Assembly: GCA_964441765.1 (NCBI GenBank)
Contig: CAYTVI010000005.1
Coordinates: 1 to 50,222, forward strand
Length of the DNA: 50,222 bases
Direction of reading: 5' to 3'
Source: Sulfurospirillum sp964441765
Lineage (GTDB): Bacteria > Campylobacterota > Campylobacteria > Campylobacterales > Sulfurospirillaceae
Position numbers and translations under genes: made by a program
Notes under the pieces: generated by a model
Database searches by the model: none
Seen by the model: only the letters and a program-made list of their open reading frames with translations
Told to the model about the DNA's origin: nothing
Shown: positions 7,362-15,037 of the stretch, in pieces
How the letters are laid out: each line of letters opens with the position of its first letter
Numbering within the stretch: position 1 is the first letter of the stretch

Positions 7362-8499
7362 AGATGATGTACTCTTTAAGTTCGTCTTCAAGATTTTGAA
7401 TAATCTCTTTTTCTCTTTGATTGATATACTGTACAATCTTTTCACTCATCTGAATATCAGGAAATATACGCATACAATAGCGATAGCTATCTTTATACTG
7501 GATAATATTAATCACTTCAGCTTCTACCTCAATTTTATCAGCACTCTCTTTTTGCGCTGTGCTTAAATCAAAGCTAACAAATACTTTAGCCCCAGGGAAA
7601 ATACCATTGTTTTGGCTACTTAGAACTCCTAATCCATGCATCGATAAGTCATACAAGCGACCACTGGTTTCACAACCGCCAAATTGGTGAAGATACACCG
7701 TTGCTACGATATTAGGATGTACGCGAACGGACTCTCGTTGAAGAGCAGGCATGTTGAGAAGGTAGATAAAATTATTAAGTGTAACGGTGTTTGTTATAAA
7801 ATTACTGTAAACAATATCTGCTTTAATATGTTTAGAAAAATGATCATTTTTGATAATAAATGCTTGTCCATCAAGCTTCATGGCAATCTCTTGTAAGCGC
7901 TCCGTTTTAAACGTAACGCTTTCTCCTTCAATCGCAACAATATCTGCCTCACAACTAATCGGAACTCCTTGATAAAGGTTTAAAAACTGAACACGTTTAC
8001 CTTCATCTTTTATCTGCTGAAACGTTTCAATAATGGTATGTGAAACAACAGGAAGTTGGTTAAACTGAACATCAAACTCTCCAACAGAAGCGCTCAACTT
8101 TGTCGAAACTTCGCCTTCAATAATATTAATAAAACGACTGATGCAACTAATCAAAAGTTCAACCTGCGGAGCAATTCCTCTTTTTTTGGTAAAATCAATA
8201 TAATTTTCCATCAAATAAAACATACTCCGACTAATCAAAAACCCTATCATCACACCATCTTGGCGCATTTTGATTAAAAGGTCTTCTCTCACACCGTTAA
8301 TATTAATATCGCATTTGAAAAGATTGTGGTAGATAGATAAAGCGATTGCTTTAGCTTCATCTTTGCTGATAGCGCTGTCGTAGCTTAAACACAATGAAGA
8401 GAGATACTCAACATAAATGGGCTCAAATTCTTTCAAAAACGTTGCTGAGTTTTTAAAAAATTCTCCTTTTGCGAGTTGCCTATTTGCTTCGTTTTTCAT
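7360..8499 (-). CDS. PilZ-domain protein, candidate c-di-GMP receptor
   Basis: The C-terminal third carries a PilZ domain: the RxxxR element RESVR, followed by YDLSMHGLGVLS (the D/NxSxxG element) and later beta strands with FPDIQ. These are the c-di-GMP contact motifs of the family. The N-terminal two thirds (about 250 residues) are not recognisable to me; similar long extensions usually carry the output. The longest frame starts with a TTG at 8511. The ATG at 8499 (MKNEANRQL) is better placed behind TTGGAAC. It follows the histidine kinase by 35 bases on the same strand, suggesting an operon with that two-component system. Confidence 0.82.
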   Translation of the reverse strand: MKNEANRQLAKGEFFKNSATFLKEFEPIYVEYLSSLCLSYDSAISKDEAKAIALSIYHNLFKCDININGVREDLLIKMRQDGVMIGFLISRSMFYLMENYIDFTKKRGIAPQVELLISCISRFINIIEGEVSTKLSASVGEFDVQFNQLPVVSHTIIETFQQIKDEGKRVQFLNLYQGVPISCEADIVAIEGESVTFKTERLQEIAMKLDGQAFIIKNDHFSKHIKADIVYSNFITNTVTLNNFIYLLNMPALQRESVRVHPNIVATVYLHQFGGCETSGRLYDLSMHGLGVLSSQNNGIFPGAKVFVSFDLSTAQKESADKIEVEAEVINIIQYKDSYRYCMRIFPDIQMSEKIVQYINQREKEIIQNLEDELKEYII

Positions 8500-8534
8500 G
8501 GTATGTTCCAAACTTCAAGTTTTGTTAGATTATA

Positions 8535-9383
8535 TCATGTTTTTATCAAGAGATTTGAAAGATCTAGGATTACTTCTGTTCCTTTATCTTTGGCTGAGTT
8601 TATACTCAAAGAGACTTTAAAATGGTCGCAATATGCCTTGACTAAACTGAGTCCTATCCCATATCCCTCTTGTGTTGCATCGGCTTGAAAATAGCGATTA
8701 AAAATTAAAAACAGTTCTGCTTCTCCAATGCCAATGCCTTCATCTTTCACCACCAAAGCATTCCCTCGTTGTATAATTGTAATAGGATTATGGTCACGAT
8801 TGTATTTAATCGCATTATTTAACAGATTTGAAATCACCTTCATAAATCCTCGTTTATCTGCTAAAATTTTTACATGTAATACTTCACATGAGATAAGCGT
8901 TGAAGAGGCAATATCTTCATAGTTTTGCAGTACAGAATGAATAGCTTCATCGAGAAAAAATGCTTCTTTGACATTAGCTTTTCTCTCTTTCTTAATGTAA
9001 TAATCCACCTCTTGATACAAAGCATATAAATCATCACTCGCTAAACTGATACGCTCTAAACGCTTCTGTTTTTTTTCATCTTTTTCGTGTGCACGAAGTA
9101 GTTGGAGATTGGCTTTAATAACAGAGAGAGGAATATTGAGTTCATGCAGTGTGTCTTTCAGTAACGCATCTAAAAAACGATTGGTCTGGAAGCTAGAAGC
9201 TAAGAGAAATGTGATGGACATATAAGATACAACAAAAACCCCTAATCCCCAAGCTAAAAAAAGCCATATATTTATTTCATTCGAGTTACTCAAAAGCGCA
9301 ACAAGAATAGTGCCTGAAAGAATGATAACCGCACTTAGTGCAACCACACTGGTAATAAAAAAGAGTTTTTCATTACGCTTCAA
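8535..9383 (-). CDS. Sensor histidine kinase without a periplasmic domain
   Basis: Two adjacent transmembrane helices are separated by only about six to eight residues, so there is no periplasmic sensor. The HisKA box is TLHELNIPLSVI (phospho-His about residue 80 from the chosen start). The ATPase domain has NLLNNAIKYN (N box), VVKDEGIGIGE (G1) and GYGIGLSLVKAY (G2). Stimuli must be sensed in the membrane or through partners. The start is uncertain. An in-frame ATG at 9473 would overlap the regulator gene by 101 bases; the TTG at 9383 overlaps by 11 and leaves a basic LKRNEK segment before the first helix. I use 9383. Confidence 0.85.
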   Translation of the reverse strand: MKRNEKLFFITSVVALSAVIILSGTILVALLSNSNEINIWLFLAWGLGVFVVSYMSITFLLASSFQTNRFLDALLKDTLHELNIPLSVIKANLQLLRAHEKDEKKQKRLERISLASDDLYALYQEVDYYIKKERKANVKEAFFLDEAIHSVLQNYEDIASSTLISCEVLHVKILADKRGFMKVISNLLNNAIKYNRDHNPITIIQRGNALVVKDEGIGIGEAELFLIFNRYFQADATQEGYGIGLSLVKAYCDHFKVSLSINSAKDKGTEVILDLSNLLIKT

Positions 9384-10038
9384 AACGATACCCAATGCCT
9401 CGAATATTGACAATACGCTCTTTCCCAAAAATCTTTTTAAGATTATTGATATAGACCCGTAAAGAGCCTTCATTTGCCTCTTTATCGCAACTCCAAAGCT
9501 TCTCGTAAATCATCTCTTTGGTCACAACGTGACCTCTACTTTGCACCAAAAGCTCTAAGAGTTCGATATCTTTGAGATGCATATCTAATTCTGTCTCATT
9601 TTGAAAAAGGCGTTTTCGTGCTGTGTTGAGCTTAAATTCCTCATCGATAATAAGCCACGTATCGATACTTCCTTTGGTGCGTGATAGAAGTGCGTTAATG
9701 CGCCAAATCACCTCTTCTAAATCAAAAGGCTTTTTAATATAATCATCTGCCCCTAAGGCAAATCCTTCTTTGAGGCTTTCTTTGTCGCTCAATGAAGTCA
9801 AAAAAATCGTTGGTGTGTCATCTTTGGCATCTCGAAGTGCCTTTAAAATATCAAAACCACTCATATCAGGTAATTTGACATCCAATAAGTAGAGGTCAAA
9901 CTTCTCTTCATAACAGAGCTTTAAAGCCTCATTGGCACGCATAGCAACTTTACATGTAAAACCATACGCATCTAAAATATCTTCTAAGGTTTGCACCAAC
10001 AAAGCATTGTCTTCTACGATGAGAATTTTATAAGACAC
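9373..10038 (-). CDS. OmpR/PhoB-family response regulator
   Basis: The receiver domain (residues 1-120) has ILIVEDNAL, the phospho-acceptor Asp in LYLLDVKLPDMSG, TSL and the Lys in IKKPFDLEEV. A winged-helix effector follows, with HVVTKEMIYEKLW, RVYINNLKKIFG and the ending GIGYRFEA. I prefer the GTG at 10038 (SYKILIVED), which has GGAG eight bases upstream inside the end of pyrC; a TTG at 10044 is also in frame. It overlaps pyrC by 11 bases and the kinase gene by at least 11. The partner kinase is therefore certain, but the target genes are unknown. Confidence 0.92.
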   Translation of the reverse strand: MSYKILIVEDNALLVQTLEDILDAYGFTCKVAMRANEALKLCYEEKFDLYLLDVKLPDMSGFDILKALRDAKDDTPTIFLTSLSDKESLKEGFALGADDYIKKPFDLEEVIWRINALLSRTKGSIDTWLIIDEEFKLNTARKRLFQNETELDMHLKDIELLELLVQSRGHVVTKEMIYEKLWSCDKEANEGSLRVYINNLKKIFGKERIVNIRGIGYRFEA

Positions 10039-11035
10039 GCCCAATACTCCATACTAACGTTTCATTTGCAAACATTGGGACAACATCACCGTAAGCGTGT
10101 GTTACTACAAACGGTTTTTTTTCTAACACAACTTCTTTATATGGGGGTTTGTAGCTATAAATTGCTTGTGCATTGTTACTCACAAACGCTTGTAACGAAG
10201 CTAATGCGTTATGTTTTTCAAATAACTCTACCAATGCTTGTAAAGCAATCGGAGCCGTAAACACACCTGCAGCACACCCACAGCACTCTTTTTTATGAAT
10301 CGGATGTGGCGCTGAGTCAGAGCCAAACATCACTTTGGGATGCGCTTTTAAACTTACATGTAAAAGTGCATCACGGTCTTCATACCGCTTAGCAATGGGC
10401 TTACAAAACAGATGTGGTTGAAGCATGCCTCCTGCGACATCATCAAGCGTTATCAAAAGATGGTGCAAGGTTATCGTTGCGTATAAATTTTCGTACTTTT
10501 CTAAAAGTGCAACGCTCTCTTTAGTGGTGATGTGCTCCATGACAATTTTGAGCTTTGGAAAAGCCTGCGCCAAGCTTTCATAGATAGAGCCAAACTCTTT
10601 TTCTCTGTCCATCACAAAACCATTGGTTTCACCGTGCACACAAAGTACGAGTCCCAAATCACTCATAGCTTCAAGTACAGGTCTCAAAACCTCAATATCC
10701 ATGCTTGCCACACCGCCTTCCGAATTGGTCGTAATGCCTGAGGGATAAAGTTTGAGTGCTCTTACATGTAAAGAGGCTTTTTCTAAAAACTCACGCGTAT
10801 AATCAGCGCGAAAAAAAAGCGTCATAAGTGGGTCAAACACGTTATTGCCAATGGCATTGATGATACGCTCTTTATACGCAACCACCGCTTCAATTGTTGT
10901 AATGGGTGGTACTAAGTTTGGCATAATAATTCCACCTGAAAAGGTGTGTGCACTAAGAGGTGCTACCGTTTTTAGCATGGCTTCATCTCGTAGGTGGATA
11001 TGCATATCAAGAGGGGAAAGAAGTGTATGAGTCAT
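10028..11035 (-). CDS. pyrC: Dihydroorotase
   Basis: Catalyses ring closure of carbamoyl-aspartate to dihydroorotate in pyrimidine synthesis. The type II PyrC landmarks are the zinc-binding DMHIHLRDE near the N-terminus, the lysine region ALKLYPSG (carbamylated Lys), CVHGET, VMEHITT and the catalytic Asp in MFGSDSAPH. I start at the ATG at 11035 (MTHTLLSPLDMHIH), which has AAAAAGG upstream. The longer frame to 11083 begins upstream of a TATAAT box at 11058-11063 and cannot be translated from that promoter. Two copies of TTACATGTAA are within the gene. It is probably cotranscribed with the downstream two-component genes. Confidence 0.95.
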   Translation of the reverse strand: MTHTLLSPLDMHIHLRDEAMLKTVAPLSAHTFSGGIIMPNLVPPITTIEAVVAYKERIINAIGNNVFDPLMTLFFRADYTREFLEKASLHVRALKLYPSGITTNSEGGVASMDIEVLRPVLEAMSDLGLVLCVHGETNGFVMDREKEFGSIYESLAQAFPKLKIVMEHITTKESVALLEKYENLYATITLHHLLITLDDVAGGMLQPHLFCKPIAKRYEDRDALLHVSLKAHPKVMFGSDSAPHPIHKKECCGCAAGVFTAPIALQALVELFEKHNALASLQAFVSNNAQAIYSYKPPYKEVVLEKKPFVVTHAYGDVVPMFANETLVWSIGRVL

Positions 11036-11057
11036 CACAGAAACCTTTTTTGATTTA

Positions 11058-11063
11058 ATTATA
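11058..11063 (-). promoter_or_regulatory. -10 box of the pyrC operon
   Basis: TATAAT on the minus strand, 22 bases before the chosen pyrC start, in the 67-base divergent region shared with the aldo/keto reductase gene. It decides the pyrC start codon. Confidence 0.6.
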
Positions 11064-11102
11064 CGATAAAATTGCATAAGCAAACCGAAAAAAGGTGAAA
11101 AA

Positions 11103-12122
11103 ATGGAATACCGCTACATTGGAAAAAGTGGCTTACGTGTCACGCCGATTTGTATGGGGACGATGAGTTTTGGTAGTTGGAGCGATAAAGCAGAATCGTT
11201 TAAGATTTTAGACACGGCGTATGAGCGAGGGATTAATTTTTACGATACCGCTGAATTGTATCCAGTACCTCCTAGAAGCGATTATGCGGGTTTAACGGAG
11301 GAGATTTTAGGGCAATGGCTCCAAACCAAACCAAGGGAGAGCATCATTTTAGCCTCAAAAGTCGCAGGAGCCGCAAACGGTTGGTTTGTGCCACCCATTC
11401 GTCATGGCTTAACGGCGATTGATCGCTTTCATATCCAAAGAGCTGTTGAGGGAAGTTTGAAACGACTTAAAACGGATTATATCGACCTTTACCAAGTGCA
11501 CTGGCCCGATTCCATCATTCCTAAAGAAGAGTCGATGCGAGCCTTAGATGAGCTCGTTAAAAGTGGAAAAGTGCGTTACATCGGCACGTCCAATGATACG
11601 GCCTATAGTCTTACTAAATCCAACACCATCGCACAGTATGAAAAATTGGCTCGCTTTGAGTCAATTCAAAACAATTTTTCACTGCTCAATCCACGCTTTT
11701 TAGATGAGCTTTCCACCGTGTGTAAAACAGAAAAAATATCACTCCTGCCCTACTCTCCTATTGGCGGAGGTGTTTTGAGTGGCAAATACAACCAAGCCTT
11801 TATCGACCCAAAAAGCCGTTTTGGAGAGTATCTTCACGCAAAAGAGTCTCGCCAAAAAGCGATGTACCACCGCTTTGTCAATGACAAAACGCTTAAAGCA
11901 ACGGCTAAATACCTAGAGATTGCTAAACAATATGACATGCATCCCGTTACGCTTGCGGTGAGTTGGAGCATGCATTTTGATTTTGTTGCCTCAACGATTA
12001 TTGGAGCACGCTATGCGAACCAGCTTGAGGTGAGTTTTAAAGCATTGGAGATAAAACTAAGCGCTGAGATATTACGTGAAATAGAAACAGTACAAAAAGA
12101 GATTTTATATCCGATGGGCTAA
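11103..12122 (+). CDS. Aldo/keto reductase
   Basis: A 339-residue NADPH-dependent oxidoreductase of the Tas/YajO-like group. The catalytic tetrad is visible: Asp and Tyr in YDTAELY, Lys in LASKVAG, and His in LYQVHWPD. The cofactor-binding C-terminal region includes IGGGVLSGKY and STIIGARYANQLEV. The ATG has an AAAGGTG site. It is divergent from pyrC and convergent with amt. The physiological substrate is unknown; such enzymes typically reduce aldehydes or ketones. Confidence 0.93.
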   Translation: MEYRYIGKSGLRVTPICMGTMSFGSWSDKAESFKILDTAYERGINFYDTAELYPVPPRSDYAGLTEEILGQWLQTKPRESIILASKVAGAANGWFVPPIRHGLTAIDRFHIQRAVEGSLKRLKTDYIDLYQVHWPDSIIPKEESMRALDELVKSGKVRYIGTSNDTAYSLTKSNTIAQYEKLARFESIQNNFSLLNPRFLDELSTVCKTEKISLLPYSPIGGGVLSGKYNQAFIDPKSRFGEYLHAKESRQKAMYHRFVNDKTLKATAKYLEIAKQYDMHPVTLAVSWSMHFDFVASTIIGARYANQLEVSFKALEIKLSAEILREIETVQKEILYPMG

Positions 12123-12124
12123 AA

Positions 12125-12154
12125 TTACATGTAAGGATTCTTCCTTACATGTAA
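12125..12154. terminator. Bidirectional terminator-like hairpin made from two TTACATGTAA copies
   Basis: A 13-bp perfect stem, TTACATGTAAGGA and TCCTTACATGTAA, closes a TTCT loop between the convergent aldo/keto reductase and amt genes. Each arm contains a complete copy of the dispersed palindrome. It is followed by AAAAA on the plus side, and preceded by A-rich sequence that reads as T-rich on the minus strand. Confidence 0.7.
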
Positions 12155-12161
12155 AAAGAGA

Positions 12162-13346
12162 TTAAACCTTAGATTTGATAAATTCAGGGTAACCTTCAAG
12201 CCCGCACTCTTCAAGGTCAAGTCCCACATACTCATGTTCTTCGTCACTTCTAAGACCAACGACCTTTTTGATAATCACAAAGGCAACATAAGAAAGAGGG
12301 AAAACAAAAAGGGCTGTAATAGCAATGCCTTTAAGCTGAGTCAAAAGTGAAAAATCTGCAAAAAGCGCTACGGCGATTGTTCCCCAAATACCATTGACTA
12401 AATGCACAGAAAGGGCACCCACAGGATCATCTATCTTAAACTTATCAAACAAAGGAACGGCAAGTACAACCAATGCCCCACCAATAGCACCAATCACGAT
12501 AGGCTGCCAAAGCCCCACTACATCAGCACCTGCTGTAATAGCGACCAATCCGCCCAATGCACCGTTTAAAATCATCGTGATATCAAGCTTTTTATACTGA
12601 AAATAGACAATAAACGCAGCGATAATCGCACCTGCTAGACCTGCTGTATTGGTATTGACAATAATCAATCCCACCAAATCAGCCGCTTCTGTACTCGTAG
12701 CAATATGAAAGGCACTCCCACCATTAAACCCAAACCAACCTATCCAAAGAAGCATCGCACCTAGGGTAACGAGCGGAATATTTGAAGCAGGAATCGGTCT
12801 TACATGTCCTTCTTTGGTGTATTTACCTCGACGCGCACCTAACACCAAAATGCCTGCCAACAGTGCCCAGCCACCCACCGAGTGAATAACGGTCGAACCA
12901 GCCAAATCATGCACCTCTTTTAAAAATCCACCACCCCAAATGGCATTGCCAACGATGGGATAAATCACCCCGCTCATCAAAATAGCAAAAATCATAAACG
13001 GAACGATACGAATGCGCTCACTCACCCCTCCACTCATGATAGAAACCGTTTTACCCACAAATGCCATTTGAAAGAAAAAATAAGCATAAGGACTATAACC
13101 CTCAACGCTTACACCTTCTAAAAAAAAGCCTGAGCCTCCAAACATCACATTGTATCCCCACAATGTAAAGATAAAAGAGGTGATGGCATAAAGCATGACA
13201 TTGCCTGTTAAAACGGCAACGACGTTTTTGGTTCGTACAAGTCCAGCTTCTAGCATTGCAAAACCTGGAACCATGAGAATAATCAAAACGGAGGCAAAAA
13301 GTAAGAAGAGTGTGTCAATGACATAGTGTAAATGAGCAGCGTCCAT
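12162..13346 (-). CDS. amt: Ammonium transporter (Amt/MEP/Rh family)
   Basis: A 394-residue channel-like ammonium transporter with about eleven membrane helices. The pore histidines are in GSTVIHSVGGWALLAG and GALSVHLVNGIWGT, and the N-terminal LMVPGFAMLEAGLVRTKN is the family signature region. It lies downstream of the PII gene glnB on the same strand, the common pairing by which PII blocks the channel when nitrogen is plentiful. A hairpin in the 94-base gap may uncouple the two transcripts. The last base of a TTACATGTAA copy is the A of the start ATG, so the palindrome occupies the space between the AAGG ribosome binding site and the start. Confidence 0.95.
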   Translation of the reverse strand: MDAAHLHYVIDTLFLLFASVLIILMVPGFAMLEAGLVRTKNVVAVLTGNVMLYAITSFIFTLWGYNVMFGGSGFFLEGVSVEGYSPYAYFFFQMAFVGKTVSIMSGGVSERIRIVPFMIFAILMSGVIYPIVGNAIWGGGFLKEVHDLAGSTVIHSVGGWALLAGILVLGARRGKYTKEGHVRPIPASNIPLVTLGAMLLWIGWFGFNGGSAFHIATSTEAADLVGLIIVNTNTAGLAGAIIAAFIVYFQYKKLDITMILNGALGGLVAITAGADVVGLWQPIVIGAIGGALVVLAVPLFDKFKIDDPVGALSVHLVNGIWGTIAVALFADFSLLTQLKGIAITALFVFPLSYVAFVIIKKVVGLRSDEEHEYVGLDLEECGLEGYPEFIKSKV

Positions 13347-13355
13347 TACATGTAA
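13346..13355. repeat. TTACATGTAA copy at the amt start codon
   Basis: Perfect copy placed between the AAGG ribosome binding site and the ATG of amt; its last base is the first base of the start codon. Confidence 0.9.
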
Positions 13356-13405
13356 CCTTATTGTAAGATGATGTTGATGGATTATTCTACAAAAAAGAGG
13401 AGAGG

Positions 13406-13432
13406 TTTGGTGATTAAAAAATAATCACCAAA
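13406..13432 (-). terminator. Hairpin between glnB and amt, likely glnB terminator or attenuator
   Basis: Ten-base perfect arms TTTGGTGATT and AATCACCAAA around a seven-base A/T loop. Read on the minus strand, the stem is followed by a pyrimidine-rich stretch ending in TTTTTT. It could terminate or attenuate transcription between glnB and amt. Confidence 0.65.
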
Positions 13433-13440
13433 CTTAAAGT

Positions 13441-13779
13441 TTAGATAGCGTCTTCGTCTTCTTCACCTGTTCGAATACGTACAACTTTCTCAACGTTGGT
13501 CACAAAAATCTTTCCATCGCCTATTTTACCGGTCTTTGCAGCTTCTACAATGGTCGAAATCACTTTGTCTACATTTTCATCAGCGACAACGACTTCCAGT
13601 TTGATTTTAGGCAAAAAGTCTACAACATACTCAGCCCCACGGTAAAGTTCTGAATGTCCTTGCTGTCTTCCATAGCCTTTGACTTCATTGACAGTCATAC
13701 CCGTAATTTCAATACCTGCAAGTGCGTCTTTGACCTCTTCGAGTTTAAAAGGTTTGATAATTGCTTCAATTTTTTTCAT
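13441..13779 (-). CDS. glnB: Nitrogen regulatory PII protein
   Basis: Small trimeric signalling protein that reads 2-oxoglutarate and ATP/ADP. The N-terminus MKKIEAIIKPFKLEEVKDAL, the PII signature around GYGRQQGHSELYRGAEY (with the T-loop tyrosine that can be uridylylated) and the C-terminal signature TGKIGDGKIFV are all present. The acidic tail GEEDEDAI is slightly extended. A GTG at 13785 is in frame, but the GAGGAG site overlaps it, so the ATG at 13779 is the better start. The adjacent amt is its likely target; GlnK would be an equally fair name. Confidence 0.95.
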   Translation of the reverse strand: MKKIEAIIKPFKLEEVKDALAGIEITGMTVNEVKGYGRQQGHSELYRGAEYVVDFLPKIKLEVVVADENVDKVISTIVEAAKTGKIGDGKIFVTNVEKVVRIRTGEEDEDAI

Positions 13780-13824
13780 TGCCACTCCTCATTTTATTTC
13801 AAATTTCGGCTATTGTATCTTAAA

Positions 13825-14346
13825 TTATTTTAAATATGCTTTGAGAATTAATTGTTGTTTTTGTGGCTTACTGCGCATATCCACTTCGCTATTTTCGATT
13901 TTACGCACCACATTCATGCCCTCAACAACCTCACCGAAAATCGTATGTCTCCCATTGAGGTGCGGGGTGGGAACGGTGGTGATAAAGAACTGACTTCCAT
14001 TGGTATTAGGCCCTGCATTTGCCATAGCTAAAAGCCCTGCTCTATCAAAAACGACATTGGGTTTGAACTCATCTTCAAACGATCTTCCAAAGATAGACTG
14101 ACCGCCTCGACCCGTACCACTAGGGTCTCCACCTTGAATCATAAACCCTCGAATAACACGGTGAAAAGAGACGCCGTCATAGTATCCTTTTTGAACCAAT
14201 CCTACAAAATTTTCACATGCTTTTGGCGCAATTTCAGGTTTTAATGCAAAAACAATTTTTCCCTCCGTTGTCTCAAACACAACGTGATTACTCGCTAAAA
14301 GAGCACTTGCACTAAGCAGTAGTGCTACTATCCATCGTTTTATCAT
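13825..14346 (-). CDS. Cyclophilin-type peptidyl-prolyl cis-trans isomerase, exported
   Basis: A 173-residue cyclophilin with a signal peptide (MIKRWIVALLLSASALLAS), so it probably acts in the periplasm. The active-site pattern is intact: SFHRVIRGFMIQGGDP (catalytic Arg), MANAGPNTNGSQFFIT and HLNGRHTIFGEV. The canonical tryptophan of the cyclosporin pocket is replaced by His in the HLNGRHTIFG segment, as in many bacterial forms. It starts two bases after the response regulator stop with an AGGAG site, so it is probably the last gene of that signalling operon, perhaps incidentally. Confidence 0.92.
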   Translation of the reverse strand: MIKRWIVALLLSASALLASNHVVFETTEGKIVFALKPEIAPKACENFVGLVQKGYYDGVSFHRVIRGFMIQGGDPSGTGRGGQSIFGRSFEDEFKPNVVFDRAGLLAMANAGPNTNGSQFFITTVPTPHLNGRHTIFGEVVEGMNVVRKIENSEVDMRSKPQKQQLILKAYLK

Positions 14347-14348
14347 GA

Positions 14349-15008
14349 TTACTCTTCTCCTATCAATTTAGTATTTCTAAAACGATACTGTTTGTTTTTG
14401 ATTTTTTCCAAGATGCCAACTTTGATGAGCTGTTGAAACATATGTACCACTGTTGGTTTACTCACACCAATGCTATCAATGATATCTTGATACGAGCCGT
14501 TAAAAACCTTGTTTTCATCCAAATGGTTGATAATATATTTTAAAATCTCAATTTTCTTACCACCGATGAGTGCCGCAAGACCTTCAACGATGAAAGAGCA
14601 TCCTTGCATCTCTTTATTGTGCATTTTAGGGAGCATAACAGTGTAAATATTACTAATTAAATCTCGTACATTGATAGGCTTCATAATAAACCCATCCACC
14701 TTTAACGAAATTGCATCCATCAAATACTCTGTTTCCGTAAAAGCAGTTGTAATAATGGCTGGAATCTTACGATTGTGTTCATTGCGAAGCTTTTTAAGCA
14801 TATCGATTCCATTCATACCTGGCATCAAAATATCTGTTACGATGATATCTATCTCTTTTTCAAGTGCTAATCGTAACCCCTCTTCTCCATTAGAAGCCAA
14901 GTGTACTTCTTTGACAAAATCTCTTAAAATCATCTGCGTTTGGTCACGAACAGATTTTTCATCTTCAACATATAAAACAACACACTCTCGTAGACTGTTA
15001 AAATCCAT
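14349..15008 (-). CDS. Response regulator with a RepL-like winged-helix output
   Basis: Residues 1-125 are a receiver domain: VVLYVEDEKS, the phospho-Asp in IIVTDILMPGMNG, and Thr/Lys at ITTAFTE and FIMKPIN. The remainder (about 130-219) is not an OmpR, NarL or Fis type output. It contains EILKYIINHLDENKVFNGS and a helix-turn-helix DIIDSIGVSKPTVVHMFQQL followed by a wing, which resembles the RepL (plasmid replication/maintenance) winged helix. DNA binding is inferred. It is encoded 29 bases after its kinase, with a GGAGGG site, and follows a periplasmic binding protein gene, so the three form one sensory pathway. Confidence 0.85.
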   Translation of the reverse strand: MDFNSLRECVVLYVEDEKSVRDQTQMILRDFVKEVHLASNGEEGLRLALEKEIDIIVTDILMPGMNGIDMLKKLRNEHNRKIPAIITTAFTETEYLMDAISLKVDGFIMKPINVRDLISNIYTVMLPKMHNKEMQGCSFIVEGLAALIGGKKIEILKYIINHLDENKVFNGSYQDIIDSIGVSKPTVVHMFQQLIKVGILEKIKNKQYRFRNTKLIGEE

Positions 15009-15037
15009 CTCTTTTTCCCTCCATTCTTGTTTTTTAC

